45,333 nt of DNA, taken from positions 1-45,333 of IMG/VR virus record IMGVR_UViG_3300042868_012464. The stretch is one strand, 5' to 3'. Shown here one piece after another: positions 16,471 to 23,851 of the stretch. The notes below the pieces were generated by a model. The model ran no database searches. It worked only from the letters and a program-made list of their open reading frames with translations, and was not told where the DNA came from. The translations under genes were made by a program, and so were the position numbers. How positions within the stretch are numbered: position 1 is the first letter of the stretch; every line of letters starts with the position of its first letter. This DNA comes from a virus.

Positions 16471-16926
16471 TTATCTAATATTATTTCTTCCTTTTGTAGT
16501 ACTCATTAAAGTTGAGTCAAATATACCCATTCCTTTTTTGTTTCCAGCACCACCAGCTTTTCTTAGATTTTCTTTAGTCTTCATACTGCTATCATGAAAC
16601 TTAGATAGCTCTCTTTCAACCCAATCTCTACACGCATCACCACCATGTAGATTCCAACTTTGGTCTTTCTTATTTTCTTCGTTTTCCTCAACTGATTTAA
16701 AAAAATCTCTCAGCTTTTTTATTTGATTGAATGTTTGTGCTTTACCACTAGACAATTCAACAGCCTTCTCTAGTTTAGACCCAGTAGAAGCCATAGCTTG
16801 CTTGGCAATGTTCATAACATCGCTTGGAACGGGAAATGTTTTATTGTAGCTGAAGTCTCCTACATTTTCATTTACCAATTCCTGATAAGATTCTTCTATT
16901 ATTTTTCTGATTATTTTTCTAATCAT
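16471..16926 (-). CDS. Hypothetical protein with short amphipathic N-terminal helix
   Basis: A 151-aa protein that starts MIRKIIRKIIEESYQELVNE. This is a short amphipathic helix of the kind seen at the N-terminus of several proteins in this window, followed by a Glu-rich end that could be a prohead-protease-type cleavage region. The rest is polar, with SWNLHGGDACRDWVERELSKFHD near residues 90-112 and a Gly/Lys/Asn-rich C-terminus ending KGRNNIR. It begins 1 nt after the stop of the 154-aa gene. No known family is recognised. An internal capsid protein carried by its N-terminal helix is one possible reading. Confidence 0.7.
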   Translation of the reverse strand: MIRKIIRKIIEESYQELVNENVGDFSYNKTFPVPSDVMNIAKQAMASTGSKLEKAVELSSGKAQTFNQIKKLRDFFKSVEENEENKKDQSWNLHGGDACRDWVERELSKFHDSSMKTKENLRKAGGAGNKKGMGIFDSTLMSTTKGRNNIR

Positions 16927-16927
16927 T

Positions 16928-17392
16928 TTATTCTCTATCTTTATTAGATATCATTGAAACAATTTTGTTTTTAATATCTAAAGGGCTTTTTGCTGGAAAT
17001 CCTAGTTGAGCTAAATTCCAATTTACCTCTTCATAAAACTCCATATTATTTACAGGCGCTCCAGATTCTAATGCTCTTTTAACTGCAATTTCAAAAGCCT
17101 CATCGCTTCTTAAAGGTTGCTTGATAGGCTTAAACGACACAGCAGGATTGTTATAGATATTATCAATCATACTATTAACACTCATTCCTTGTCCTGCTAA
17201 ATTCCAATCGTTTGGCATAGCAAAATTTTCTTTAAAGTCTGCGTTTTTAGCACCAGTGCTTAAATCCTTCAGTCTTTTATATTCACCCGAAAGAATTTCT
17301 TCGTTGATTTCTTTTTTATTATCAGTAAAGATTTCGTCTTTTTTTTCGTACATCTTTACTAAATCTCTCATTCTATTTTTTTCTGTGCTCAT
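16928..17392 (-). CDS. Hypothetical protein, 154 aa
   Basis: A 154-aa soluble, charged protein with no Cys or membrane segment. It has a helical N-terminus (MRDLVKMYEKKDEIFTDNKKEINEE from residue 8), a central NDWNLAGQGMSVNSMIDNIY segment and a C-terminal SDEAFEIAVKRALESGAPVNN followed by LAQLGFPAKSPLD. It lies in the unit 17886-16471, 11 nt after the 160-aa gene and 1 nt before the 151-aa gene. I do not recognise it. Co-transcription with proteins that have late-type promoters suggests a structural or assembly role. Confidence 0.7.
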   Translation of the reverse strand: MSTEKNRMRDLVKMYEKKDEIFTDNKKEINEEILSGEYKRLKDLSTGAKNADFKENFAMPNDWNLAGQGMSVNSMIDNIYNNPAVSFKPIKQPLRSDEAFEIAVKRALESGAPVNNMEFYEEVNWNLAQLGFPAKSPLDIKNKIVSMISNKDRE

Positions 17393-17403
17393 ATCTTATA
17401 ATA

Positions 17404-17886
17404 TTACCATGTGATAATTCCAATTCCTAAATCTCCAGAGTAGAATCTTATTGATTTAGGAATTGCTGATTGATAAACTCTCTCCAAATCCCATCTTATT
17501 TTGTCACCAACCATTCTGCCATTTGCATTTGTTGGAAGGTCTGTACTAGCCATAATGTCTCCATTGTCATCAACAATTTCATTCATATTTGCTATAAAAG
17601 GATCTGTTTCACTTGATGTGTTTACAAACTTTTCTAAATATGATTTAAATATTTCTGGAGCTTCTTTACCTTTTTTTTCGCTTTTAGAATACCACTTTAC
17701 AAAATCATCATAATTAGCGACAACACTCATAGGTTTGTCATATGTTGTTGTAAAATCTATTCTTATATAGTTATCATCTTTAGACAAAGAAACATCATCA
17801 ACGTCTCTTATTGAACTCTCGTCCAAATAAAAAAAGTCTTTTGTGTTTTCATTTAAGAAACTCAAATATAAATCTTTGATTCTCAT
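17404..17886 (-). CDS. Hypothetical protein, 160 aa, first gene of a late-type unit
   Basis: A 160-aa protein that starts MRIKDLYLSFLNENTKDFF, resembling the short N-terminal helix plus N-E sequence of T4-type capsid-targeted proteins. The rest is acidic and beta-rich (DDNYIRIDFTTTYDKPMSVVANYDDFVKWY) and ends SIRFYSGDLGIGIITW. It has a TATTTATA motif about 15 nt upstream and is the first gene of the unit 17886-16471. No known domain or membrane segment is visible. The capsid-targeting reading is an inference from the N-terminal pattern. Confidence 0.72.
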   Translation of the reverse strand: MRIKDLYLSFLNENTKDFFYLDESSIRDVDDVSLSKDDNYIRIDFTTTYDKPMSVVANYDDFVKWYSKSEKKGKEAPEIFKSYLEKFVNTSSETDPFIANMNEIVDDNGDIMASTDLPTNANGRMVGDKIRWDLERVYQSAIPKSIRFYSGDLGIGIITW

Positions 17887-17900
17887 TAGTCGGATTTTTC

Positions 17901-17908
17901 TATAAATA
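17901..17908 (-). promoter_or_regulatory. TATTTATA-class promoter motif before the 160-aa gene
   Basis: On the minus strand CCTATTTATAG lies about 15 nt before the ATG at 17886. Confidence 0.6.
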
Positions 17909-17921
17909 GGATAAAAAAACT

Positions 17922-18272
17922 TTAAAGTTTACTTATTAGCCCATCTATAATACCTGATTGTATTGTGAATAATTTTGGCGTCCCATCAAAATCTGATTCA
18001 ACTCTAGATATCTGTTTTGGAAATTCAATACGAGCAGATTCTTTTGAAATTGCTCTTATAGAGTATTCATATCTATCCAATGGACTAAACCATAATTTTA
18101 CATCATTTTCGAATGTGGTAATAACTCTCCTGGCATTAGTTTTGTTTTTTTCTTTAAAAAATTCTACACTAATCAAGTTTTTACCTTCGGTCATATAAAA
18201 AAATGCCAAGCTTTTCTTATGAAACTTGGCAACTATTTTTAAATGATTATTTTTGTCATATATAAAAATCAT
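17922..18272 (-). CDS. Hypothetical protein, 116 aa (start uncertain)
   Basis: A 116-aa, beta-rich basic protein (MIFIYDKNNHLKIVAKFHKK at the start, RVITTFENDVKLWFSPLDRY in the middle, SRVESDFDGTPKLFTIQSG near the end). The ATG at 18272 overlaps the stop codon of the 667-aa gene (ATGA type), which favours this start by coupling. However, a hairpin with a T-run (18197-18231) lies inside codons 14-26, just before an alternative ATG at 18194 that would give a 90-aa protein. If the hairpin terminates transcription, the shorter form would need its own promoter, and I see none. The family is unknown. Confidence 0.62.
   Translation of the reverse strand: MIFIYDKNNHLKIVAKFHKKSLAFFYMTEGKNLISVEFFKEKNKTNARRVITTFENDVKLWFSPLDRYEYSIRAISKESARIEFPKQISRVESDFDGTPKLFTIQSGIIDGLISKL
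18197..18231 (-). terminator. Terminator-like hairpin inside the 5' part of the 116-aa gene
   Basis: The 7-bp stem TGCCAAG / CTTGGCA has a 13-nt loop and is followed on the minus strand by seven T. It lies 38 nt after the stop of the 667-aa gene and within the reading frame of the next gene. It may attenuate rather than end transcription. Confidence 0.6.
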
Positions 18273-20272
18273 TCTTCTGAATCTATTCTTAAATCTTTAA
18301 TAGGTTGGAAGGAAACATCTTTAATTTCTAGCCATTCCATAACCAATTTTTTAAATCGATTGCTACCTAATTTATTTGCAAAACCTTTGACCTGATCAAA
18401 AACAAGACCTTTATATTTATCGTGTTTAAACCCTATTGTATATCTAATAAGCTCATCTTCTTGCCTGTTTTCATCTCTGTCGAAAACCTGACCCATAAGA
18501 TATTGGCCTGATGCAACATTTTTTGCGTATGCAGCTCCGCTATGTCTTAACTCTACACCCTCTTTAATAATCATCGCAGGAGTTGACAGGAGTTTAATCT
18601 CCAAAGGCCCGTTATAATTACTTCTATCTTCTAGGAAGGCAAATTGAGATACGAATTTTTCAATAGCACCATTCTGTTCTTCTGATTTTATTGTTTTGAA
18701 GTACTTAACCAAATTATCGTGGTATTCATTTAGTTCTTTCCAAGTTTTTATCTTATCAAAATGTCTTCTTCTATCAAACTTTAATACAGTCATCATCATA
18801 AGTGAGTCATCATAAGGAATAAAGTCAAAATCTTTTAACATTTCAAACCTTGATTCTGATGACTTGCTTCCGATAATAGATGGCATATTACTTTTATAAT
18901 CAACGAAGTCAATCATAATATCCAATACCCTTTGGAATTCTTTAAAATCAGTCACCTTGTCTCTAAAGTATAACAAATCTATTGCGTAAGAAAGAAACTC
19001 TAAATCATACTTTTGAAGAAGAACGATAAGCTCCTGTTTATTTATTAACTTGAAATATTTTATGATATACTTGTAATCACTAAATCTAGTTATGTTTTTG
19101 AAGATGAATTTAGAAACACTGCCATCTTCGATTGCCTCCAATACTCCGAAACCAAATCCAGTATCTTTAACTCTACCTGCTTTATAATTTCTATTATTTG
19201 TGAAATTGATATTAAGAGTTTTTTCTTCGTCTGATTCTTTTACAACAGCTTTAGTTATTTCATCGCCTTGCTTGTCTTTTACGATTTCTCCTTTTTCATT
19301 CACAACGGTTTCGAACTCTATTAGTTTTTTAGACTTGAACGTGAATTCTTGTTTGTCTTTATCTTCAGCAGAAATATCTTTACCTAATTCATTTACATAA
19401 TTTTGTGCCAAGAAATTGAATATCTTTATCGGAGAGGTTACTTTGTTTTCTATAAGAACTTTTGGTTTTGGAATCTTACACTCAATCATCATATCGTATA
19501 AGAACATAGGACCTTTAGTCATTGCTATAGTAGATAGATTTGAATACTTAATAATTCCCAAAAATACAATAACGACTTTTTTAACCACATCTAATCCCAT
19601 ATCACCATTGCGATTTTTGATTGAGTCAATCATTTCAGTCATTATATCTATATTACTACGATCAATAACAAGATTTGATAAGGAGTGAATAAATGTGTGC
19701 AAATCAAATGCGTTGTATACAATTTGAGTTTCAGTGATGAAAATTTTATTTACAACACTTACGATTTCATCCAAATCAAATTCATGCTCAACATTGTCGT
19801 AATCAGAATAAAATAATTGCTTATTGTTTTTATCAATTCTTATATATTTATAATCTTCAATAAAATCAAAATCAGAATTGTAATCAAATTTGACTTTAGA
19901 ATAATAAAGCTTGGATTCTGATTCGGATTCTTCGAATTTGAATCCAGATACAAAATAAACACCTTTGGTGATAAGTTTTCTCCTATTTTCTTCTTTTAGG
20001 AAGCTCTTCTTACAAGAAGGACATTCAACCTTCTCGTGCATAGACATATTTATATTTTTGTAAAGATCTCCAAACTCTTCCATCAAATTACTATCATCAT
20101 GTAGCATTTGAGAGACCTCGCTATTTACTTCAGCTAATTCTTTTTTTAGCTCAACGCTTGTATTTTCTATATTAAATCTATGTCCGCATGAACATAAATA
20201 AACATCTCCACTTTCTGTATTGTTTTCTACGAAAGATAAATCTTGTAACACCTGATTTTTATCTAGAATCAT
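18269..20272 (-). CDS. Large PcfJ-like protein with split N-terminal zinc ribbon
   Basis: A 667-aa protein. Two Cys pairs at the N-terminus, C27-x-C29 and C84-x2-C87 (LCSCGHRF and VECPSCKKSF), flank a helical insertion and probably form one split zinc ribbon. Residues 100-550 are charged and mostly helical with no known motif. The C-terminal ~107 residues match the PcfJ-like layout: EGVELRHSGAAY (571-582), ASGQYLMGQVFDRD, IRYTIGF, and FDQVKGFANK (625-634). In the 252-aa PcfJ-like protein of this phage the matching motif is MGHCVGG; here the Cys is replaced (RHSGAAY). It has a terminator upstream and is coupled to the 116-aa gene downstream. The zinc ribbon suggests nucleic-acid or protein binding; the function is unknown. 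Confidence 0.72.
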   Translation of the reverse strand: MILDKNQVLQDLSFVENNTESGDVYLCSCGHRFNIENTSVELKKELAEVNSEVSQMLHDDSNLMEEFGDLYKNINMSMHEKVECPSCKKSFLKEENRRKLITKGVYFVSGFKFEESESESKLYYSKVKFDYNSDFDFIEDYKYIRIDKNNKQLFYSDYDNVEHEFDLDEIVSVVNKIFITETQIVYNAFDLHTFIHSLSNLVIDRSNIDIMTEMIDSIKNRNGDMGLDVVKKVVIVFLGIIKYSNLSTIAMTKGPMFLYDMMIECKIPKPKVLIENKVTSPIKIFNFLAQNYVNELGKDISAEDKDKQEFTFKSKKLIEFETVVNEKGEIVKDKQGDEITKAVVKESDEEKTLNINFTNNRNYKAGRVKDTGFGFGVLEAIEDGSVSKFIFKNITRFSDYKYIIKYFKLINKQELIVLLQKYDLEFLSYAIDLLYFRDKVTDFKEFQRVLDIMIDFVDYKSNMPSIIGSKSSESRFEMLKDFDFIPYDDSLMMMTVLKFDRRRHFDKIKTWKELNEYHDNLVKYFKTIKSEEQNGAIEKFVSQFAFLEDRSNYNGPLEIKLLSTPAMIIKEGVELRHSGAAYAKNVASGQYLMGQVFDRDENRQEDELIRYTIGFKHDKYKGLVFDQVKGFANKLGSNRFKKLVMEWLEIKDVSFQPIKDLRIDSEE

Positions 20273-20309
20273 ATAAATTTAATTTTGTAAAAATATAGCG
20301 AATAGAAAC

Positions 20310-20340
20310 AAAAAAACCAAGGCTTTTGACCTTGGTTTTT
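20310..20340 (-). terminator. Rho-independent terminator after the 226-aa gene
   Basis: The 11-bp stem AAAAACCAAGG / CCTTGGTTTTT has a 7-nt loop and continues into more T on the minus strand. It lies 20 nt past the stop at 20361 and separates that gene from the 667-aa gene. Confidence 0.88.
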
Positions 20341-20360
20341 AATATTTGGAAATTTATTTA

Positions 20361-21041
20361 TTAATCTTCTTTTAAAAGAGCTTCGCTTAATTTCTTAGCC
20401 TCTTCATTGATGAAGTTGATTAATTCTGATTTATTTTTGAAAGACTCTGGAAGTTGGATTCCTTGAGCGATTCTCTCAGCAGTTTCTTTTTCGTTTTGTG
20501 CTTTTTCAGAGAAGTTAGCTTTGTGCTGACCCGTAGAAGCTCCTTTATGCAATTCTGCACCTGCCTCAACATATGTTTTAGCGCCATCATCTGTTGCTTT
20601 ATCCTGAGAGTTCATTTCGACTTTATCCTCTCTTTCTTCAAAAGGAGCAGAAGAAGCTGTTGAAGGGTTTTTATCTTTAGATTCAAAATTTGCATTTTTC
20701 ATACCTTCAATTGAAGCGCCTTTTTTTGTAGAGCTCGCAGCATCAACTTTAACAGCTGCGGCGATTTGCTCGTCATGACCTTGGTCTCCGTCCATTTCAT
20801 TCATGTCAATTTCCAATGGTTCTTCTGTATCTTCAATGTTTTCTGCAGCTTTTGGCTCGGCACTTTTCTTTACGAAACCACCTTTTTCTTTTGCCATAAC
20901 TAAGGCGTCACCTGTAGAATTTCCAGGATTTGTCATTTTATTCATATCAACACTTAAAGGATCACCTAAGCTCATAATTTTTTCAGCTTCAGCGATAATC
21001 ATCTTTTTAAGTTCTGAAAGGTTTAGTTTTTCTGTGGCCAT
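20361..21041 (-). CDS. Acidic low-complexity protein, possible internal head or scaffold protein
   Basis: A 226-aa protein rich in Ala, Glu, Lys, Ser and Asp, with few hydrophobic residues and no Cys, so it is probably largely disordered. It starts with the helix LNLSELKKMIIAEAEKIM (residues 6-23), the type of N-terminal helix shared by several proteins here. Two short related segments follow, DPLSVDMNKM and EPLEIDMNEM (about residues 27 and 73), then a C-terminal helix LINFINEEAKKLSEAL. It is a single-gene unit with its own TATTTAT motif and terminator. Abundant, disordered, acidic late proteins are often scaffolding or prohead core proteins. That role is inferred, with no recognised family. 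Confidence 0.72.
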   Translation of the reverse strand: MATEKLNLSELKKMIIAEAEKIMSLGDPLSVDMNKMTNPGNSTGDALVMAKEKGGFVKKSAEPKAAENIEDTEEPLEIDMNEMDGDQGHDEQIAAAVKVDAASSTKKGASIEGMKNANFESKDKNPSTASSAPFEEREDKVEMNSQDKATDDGAKTYVEAGAELHKGASTGQHKANFSEKAQNEKETAERIAQGIQLPESFKNKSELINFINEEAKKLSEALLKED

Positions 21042-21059
21042 AATAAAAAGTTTTTATTA

Positions 21060-21067
21060 ATAAATAT
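21060..21067 (-). promoter_or_regulatory. TATTTAT-class promoter motif before the 226-aa gene
   Basis: On the minus strand ATATTTATTAATAAA lies about 20 nt before the ATG at 21041. It is divergent from the IF3 promoter at 21094-21122. Confidence 0.55.
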
Positions 21068-21093
21068 ATTAAAAAAGTAAAAGTTTGATATTT

Positions 21094-21122
21094 TTGTAAC
21101 TTCTTCGTAAATTTAGCGTATA
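21094..21122 (+). promoter_or_regulatory. TTGTAAC-N16-CGTATA promoter of IF3
   Basis: TTGTAAC (21094-21100), 16 nt, then CGTATA (21117-21122), 31 nt before the ATG at 21154. The same two boxes with exactly 16 nt between them precede the genes at 25670 and 27011. Confidence 0.7.
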
Positions 21123-21153
21123 AAACAAAAAATTAAAGCAACAAATACAATTA

Positions 21154-21681
21154 ATGAAAAATTATAACAACAAAAAAACTGAAGAACACAAGATAAACAC
21201 CAACATTAAAGAATTTGAGGTGAGGCTAGTTGATTTACCTGAAAATTATGAAAATGGAGTTTACAAAACAGATGTTGCCTTAAGAATAGCAGAGGAGATA
21301 GGTTCTGATTTGATTCTTATTTCAGACAAAACCAAGCCTGTCATATGTAAGATTATGGATTATTCCAAATTTAAGTATGAAAAAAAGAAAAAAGAAAAAG
21401 ATTTAAAAAAGAAGACTTCCGTTTTAAAAGAATTGAAGTTTAGTCCTGATATTGCAGAAAATGACTTGATGATAAAGTCAAAAAAGGCAATAGAATTTTT
21501 GAACGAAGGGAATAAAGTTAGAGTAACTGTTCAATTCAAAGGAAGGGGGATTGTATTTAAAGATAGAGGCGCAATTGTTTTACTTAAATTAGCAGAACTA
21601 GCACAAGAAGCTGGACTTCCAGAGTCTATGCCTGAATTAAACGGAAAAAGAATGTCTTTCACATTAAAGCCTAAGAAATAA
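21154..21681 (+). CDS. infC: Translation initiation factor IF-3
   Basis: A 175-aa full-length IF3. The N-terminal domain (about residues 15-80) has INTNIKEFEVRLVD, ALRIAEEIGSDLILIS and KPVICKIMDYSKFKYE, which match the IF3 signature. A Lys-rich linker helix (KKKKEKDLKKKTSVLKELKF) leads to the C-terminal domain with KAIEFLNEGNKVRVTVQFKGRG, KDRGAIVLL and the end ELNGKRMSFTLKPKK. The FKGRxIVFKDRG and LxGKRM forms are those I associate with Bacteroidota IF3. In cells IF3 binds the 30S subunit, controls start-codon and initiator-tRNA choice and prevents premature 50S joining. The gene has a strong shared promoter and is followed after 2 nt by the 167-aa gene. Phage-encoded IF3 is unusual; capture from a host and use to bias translation towards phage mRNA is inferred. 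Confidence 0.93.
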   Translation: MKNYNNKKTEEHKINTNIKEFEVRLVDLPENYENGVYKTDVALRIAEEIGSDLILISDKTKPVICKIMDYSKFKYEKKKKEKDLKKKTSVLKELKFSPDIAENDLMIKSKKAIEFLNEGNKVRVTVQFKGRGIVFKDRGAIVLLKLAELAQEAGLPESMPELNGKRMSFTLKPKK

Positions 21682-21683
21682 AT

Positions 21684-22187
21684 ATGAGTTTTGAATTAAA
21701 GCCAAGAATATCACCATCTGAAAAAGATTTTTTTGTAAAACTAGGATCAAATTGGGTTCAAGAAAAAAATGATATCTTTAAAGATGTGTTAGAACAAAAT
21801 GAGTGCACATGTCAAGGTTGTGGCTATAGGGTGCACAATGAAGAATCTGCCTCAAAAATTCTGCAACTACATTTAGTAGAAGAAAATCTAGATGATTTAA
21901 AGCAGTCTATATTTGTTTCTCTGTGTAAAGCTTGTCATACAACTCAGCACATAGATAAAGCAATTGAGCAAGGTTGGGTAAATGTGGTTAATTCAAGTTT
22001 CTCCCAAAAAAGTCTTATTGAAATGTGTAGAATAAGCACAATTGGTCAACACATAAGAACTGATGAAGTTAGGGTTTTAAGAACTACTCCAGAAGAATAT
22101 TTGGATAATCTAAAAAACGAAACCCTGCCATTACATAGCAGGGTTAAAGTAATATTCACAAATAAATTCGATTGGGGCGACTTATAA
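21684..22187 (+). CDS. HNH-like zinc-binding protein downstream of IF3
   Basis: A 167-aa protein with C43-x2-C46, H63 (QLHLVE), C81-x2-C84-H85 and H89 (SLCKACHTTQHID). This is the layout of a treble-clef HNH-type domain with two structural Cys pairs, although the classical central His-His pair and Asn are not complete. The C-terminal half (SLIEMCRISTIGQHIRTDEVRVLRTTPEEYLDNL) has no known match. It starts 2 nt after the IF3 stop, so both proteins come from the same TTGTAAC/CGTATA-promoted transcript. It could be an HNH endonuclease, possibly of homing type, or a non-catalytic zinc protein acting early in infection. Its 3' end overlaps a terminator that serves the opposite strand. Confidence 0.75.
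   Translation: MSFELKPRISPSEKDFFVKLGSNWVQEKNDIFKDVLEQNECTCQGCGYRVHNEESASKILQLHLVEENLDDLKQSIFVSLCKACHTTQHIDKAIEQGWVNVVNSSFSQKSLIEMCRISTIGQHIRTDEVRVLRTTPEEYLDNLKNETLPLHSRVKVIFTNKFDWGDL
22112..22145 (-). terminator. Rho-independent terminator after the 289-aa gene, inside the opposite-strand gene
   Basis: The 8-bp stem AACCCTGC / GCAGGGTT is followed on the minus strand by TTCG and TTTTTT. It stops transcription arriving from the gene that ends at 22192 and is embedded in the last codons of the plus-strand HNH-like gene. Confidence 0.75.
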
Positions 22188-22191
22188 TCTA

Positions 22192-23061
22192 TTATCTTTT
22201 TATTTGTACTGGAGTTAATTTATATAATTTCCCATCCGCTGTCTTAATGATAGACTTTTCTTTATTATATACTTCGTAGAACATTTTACTTTTTTGAGTT
22301 TCTGTAAAATCAGTAAGAACTTTTTTGATTGTTTGTTCTGCCATAGTTTTTGCAATACTCTCCATCATCATTTTCATAGCAGGAGTAATTCCCATGTTTT
22401 GAGTTTGCTGTCCAGCGTAAGGATCCTGAACTGCGTAATCAGAAGGATTTCCTGTTGGGTTTTGTTGTGCAAACTGCAAGAAAGAATTGCTTTGAGCTTT
22501 TTCCTGTGCTCTTTGAACTGCATGTTCAGGATTAAAGCTAGGCATAGCATTTAATGTATTTCCTAAGTCTAGTTGTGTATTTTGAGCTCTTTGAGGAATT
22601 AATGGCTGACCAGAATCAAAAGAGTTACCTCCGTAAGGATTCATAGAAACTCTAGAGCCTTCACCACTAAACATAGCATCAATCATTGAAAGTTCTGAGT
22701 TGTCAACGCTTTTATTTGGAGCGCTAAAATTATCTAATGGAACTTTATATTCAGAATTAACTTGCTGAGTTGGTGCGTTTGGATTTTGTCTATTAGGCTT
22801 TGCCTCTGGAATAGGGTCAAAACCTGCCAATCCTGGCGTAGATGATCCACTTGATTTTGATGCGGCTGAAACATATTTGTTTAATTCAGATTTTGCAGCT
22901 CCACTTTTTATTTGCTGTATTTTTTGAAGAACATTTAAGTTTTTAGCCCCAGAAGCAACGGTAGTTTCTGCAACCATTTGTCCTGCATTTTTAATGCCCA
23001 TCTTTTCAAACATCTGCCTTCTTTGTTCTCTTAAGGCATCAATTGGGTTATTACCTTCCAT
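22192..23061 (-). CDS. Gln/Asn-rich hypothetical protein, 289 aa
   Basis: A 289-aa protein. A helical N-terminus (DALREQRRQMFEKMGIKNAGQ) is followed by a long Pro, Asn, Gln and Ser-rich region (residues ~60-220) that is probably disordered. The C-terminal part is helical and basic (ITPAMKMMMESIAKTMAEQTIKKVLTDF), then KSIIKTADGKLYKLTPVQIKR. No Cys, membrane segment or known domain is seen. It is the last gene of the amidase cluster (25568-22192), 12 nt after the 151-aa gene, and ends in a terminator. A minor virion or tail-assembly protein is a reasonable guess from the context. Confidence 0.72.
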   Translation of the reverse strand: MEGNNPIDALREQRRQMFEKMGIKNAGQMVAETTVASGAKNLNVLQKIQQIKSGAAKSELNKYVSAASKSSGSSTPGLAGFDPIPEAKPNRQNPNAPTQQVNSEYKVPLDNFSAPNKSVDNSELSMIDAMFSGEGSRVSMNPYGGNSFDSGQPLIPQRAQNTQLDLGNTLNAMPSFNPEHAVQRAQEKAQSNSFLQFAQQNPTGNPSDYAVQDPYAGQQTQNMGITPAMKMMMESIAKTMAEQTIKKVLTDFTETQKSKMFYEVYNKEKSIIKTADGKLYKLTPVQIKR

Positions 23062-23073
23062 AATTTATTTTTT

Positions 23074-23529
23074 TTAAAATTCGTTATTTTCATATGTATT
23101 CACCTCTTCTTCTTCATCTTCTTGTAGAGTTTTCTTACATTTTAATAAATCTTCTTTAGTCATAATTTTCACATTAGAAATCATAAAGTCATGAAAAAAG
23201 GAAAACTTTTCTTTTATGGCTTCTTCTGTATAAATATTCTTTTTATCTTTAGAAATAACATTTCCGCCTAAAATATCTTTAAAAATGTTAAACTCCTTTT
23301 CTAACATATCCGCTTTTACAGTTAAAGAATTGTTTTCTCTATAGAACTTTCTAAATTTAATTTCTTCACCAACCTTTTCAAAAACCATAGTTTTTAAATC
23401 GATATAACTCTCCTGTTCAACTTCAGCATAAGTAACACAATCCCCGTAAAATTCCTCAAAGTGATTCATTGAATAAGCGTATCTTATATCAATTAATACA
23501 GGAATGGTATTCTTTCTATTTTTTGCCAT
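23074..23529 (-). CDS. Hypothetical protein, 151 aa
   Basis: A 151-aa acidic alpha/beta protein (RKNTIPVLIDIRYAYSMNHFEEFYGD at the start) with charged helical parts and a very acidic tail (EDEEEEVNTYENNEF). Three Cys are scattered without a metal-binding pattern. Its start overlaps the end of the 97-aa gene by 14 nt in another frame, so they are translationally coupled. It sits in the cluster led by the amidase gene. I do not recognise the family. Confidence 0.7.
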   Translation of the reverse strand: MAKNRKNTIPVLIDIRYAYSMNHFEEFYGDCVTYAEVEQESYIDLKTMVFEKVGEEIKFRKFYRENNSLTVKADMLEKEFNIFKDILGGNVISKDKKNIYTEEAIKEKFSFFHDFMISNVKIMTKEDLLKCKKTLQEDEEEEVNTYENNEF

Positions 23530-23809
23530 AATTATATATTATAGTTTCATTGTTTTCTTCATCCCACCAAGCATAAAACTCTTCACTTCTTTTTTTGGAT
23601 AGGAAAAATAAGGAATCAATGCTTTTTACGAATTTTGTACCTTTGATTCTCTTGCTTAGTTTATCTTTTTCTCCTTTTATGTAAGTGTCTTTTGTATTTA
23701 TACTTGATAGCTCTCTCTTTAGTGCTATGAACTCATTCTTTAAAGAACTAACAATCTCATTCTTATATTTGCTTTGATTATCTATTATTTGTTGAATTGT
23801 GTGAGTCAT
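23516..23809 (-). CDS. Hypothetical protein, 97 aa
   Basis: A 97-aa helical, lysine-rich protein (IIDNQSKYKNEIVSSLKNEFIALKRELSS forms a likely coiled helix at residues 8-36), ending SEEFYAWWDEENNETIIYNYGKK. No membrane segment or Cys is visible. It overlaps the next gene by 14 nt and lies 42 nt after the 196-aa gene. I do not recognise it. Context places it with small proteins of the amidase-led cluster, possibly tail-assembly related. Confidence 0.68.
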   Translation of the reverse strand: MTHTIQQIIDNQSKYKNEIVSSLKNEFIALKRELSSINTKDTYIKGEKDKLSKRIKGTKFVKSIDSLFFLSKKRSEEFYAWWDEENNETIIYNYGKK

Positions 23810-23851
23810 ACGTGAAATATATTAAACACAACCGATAAAATAAATGAAAAA

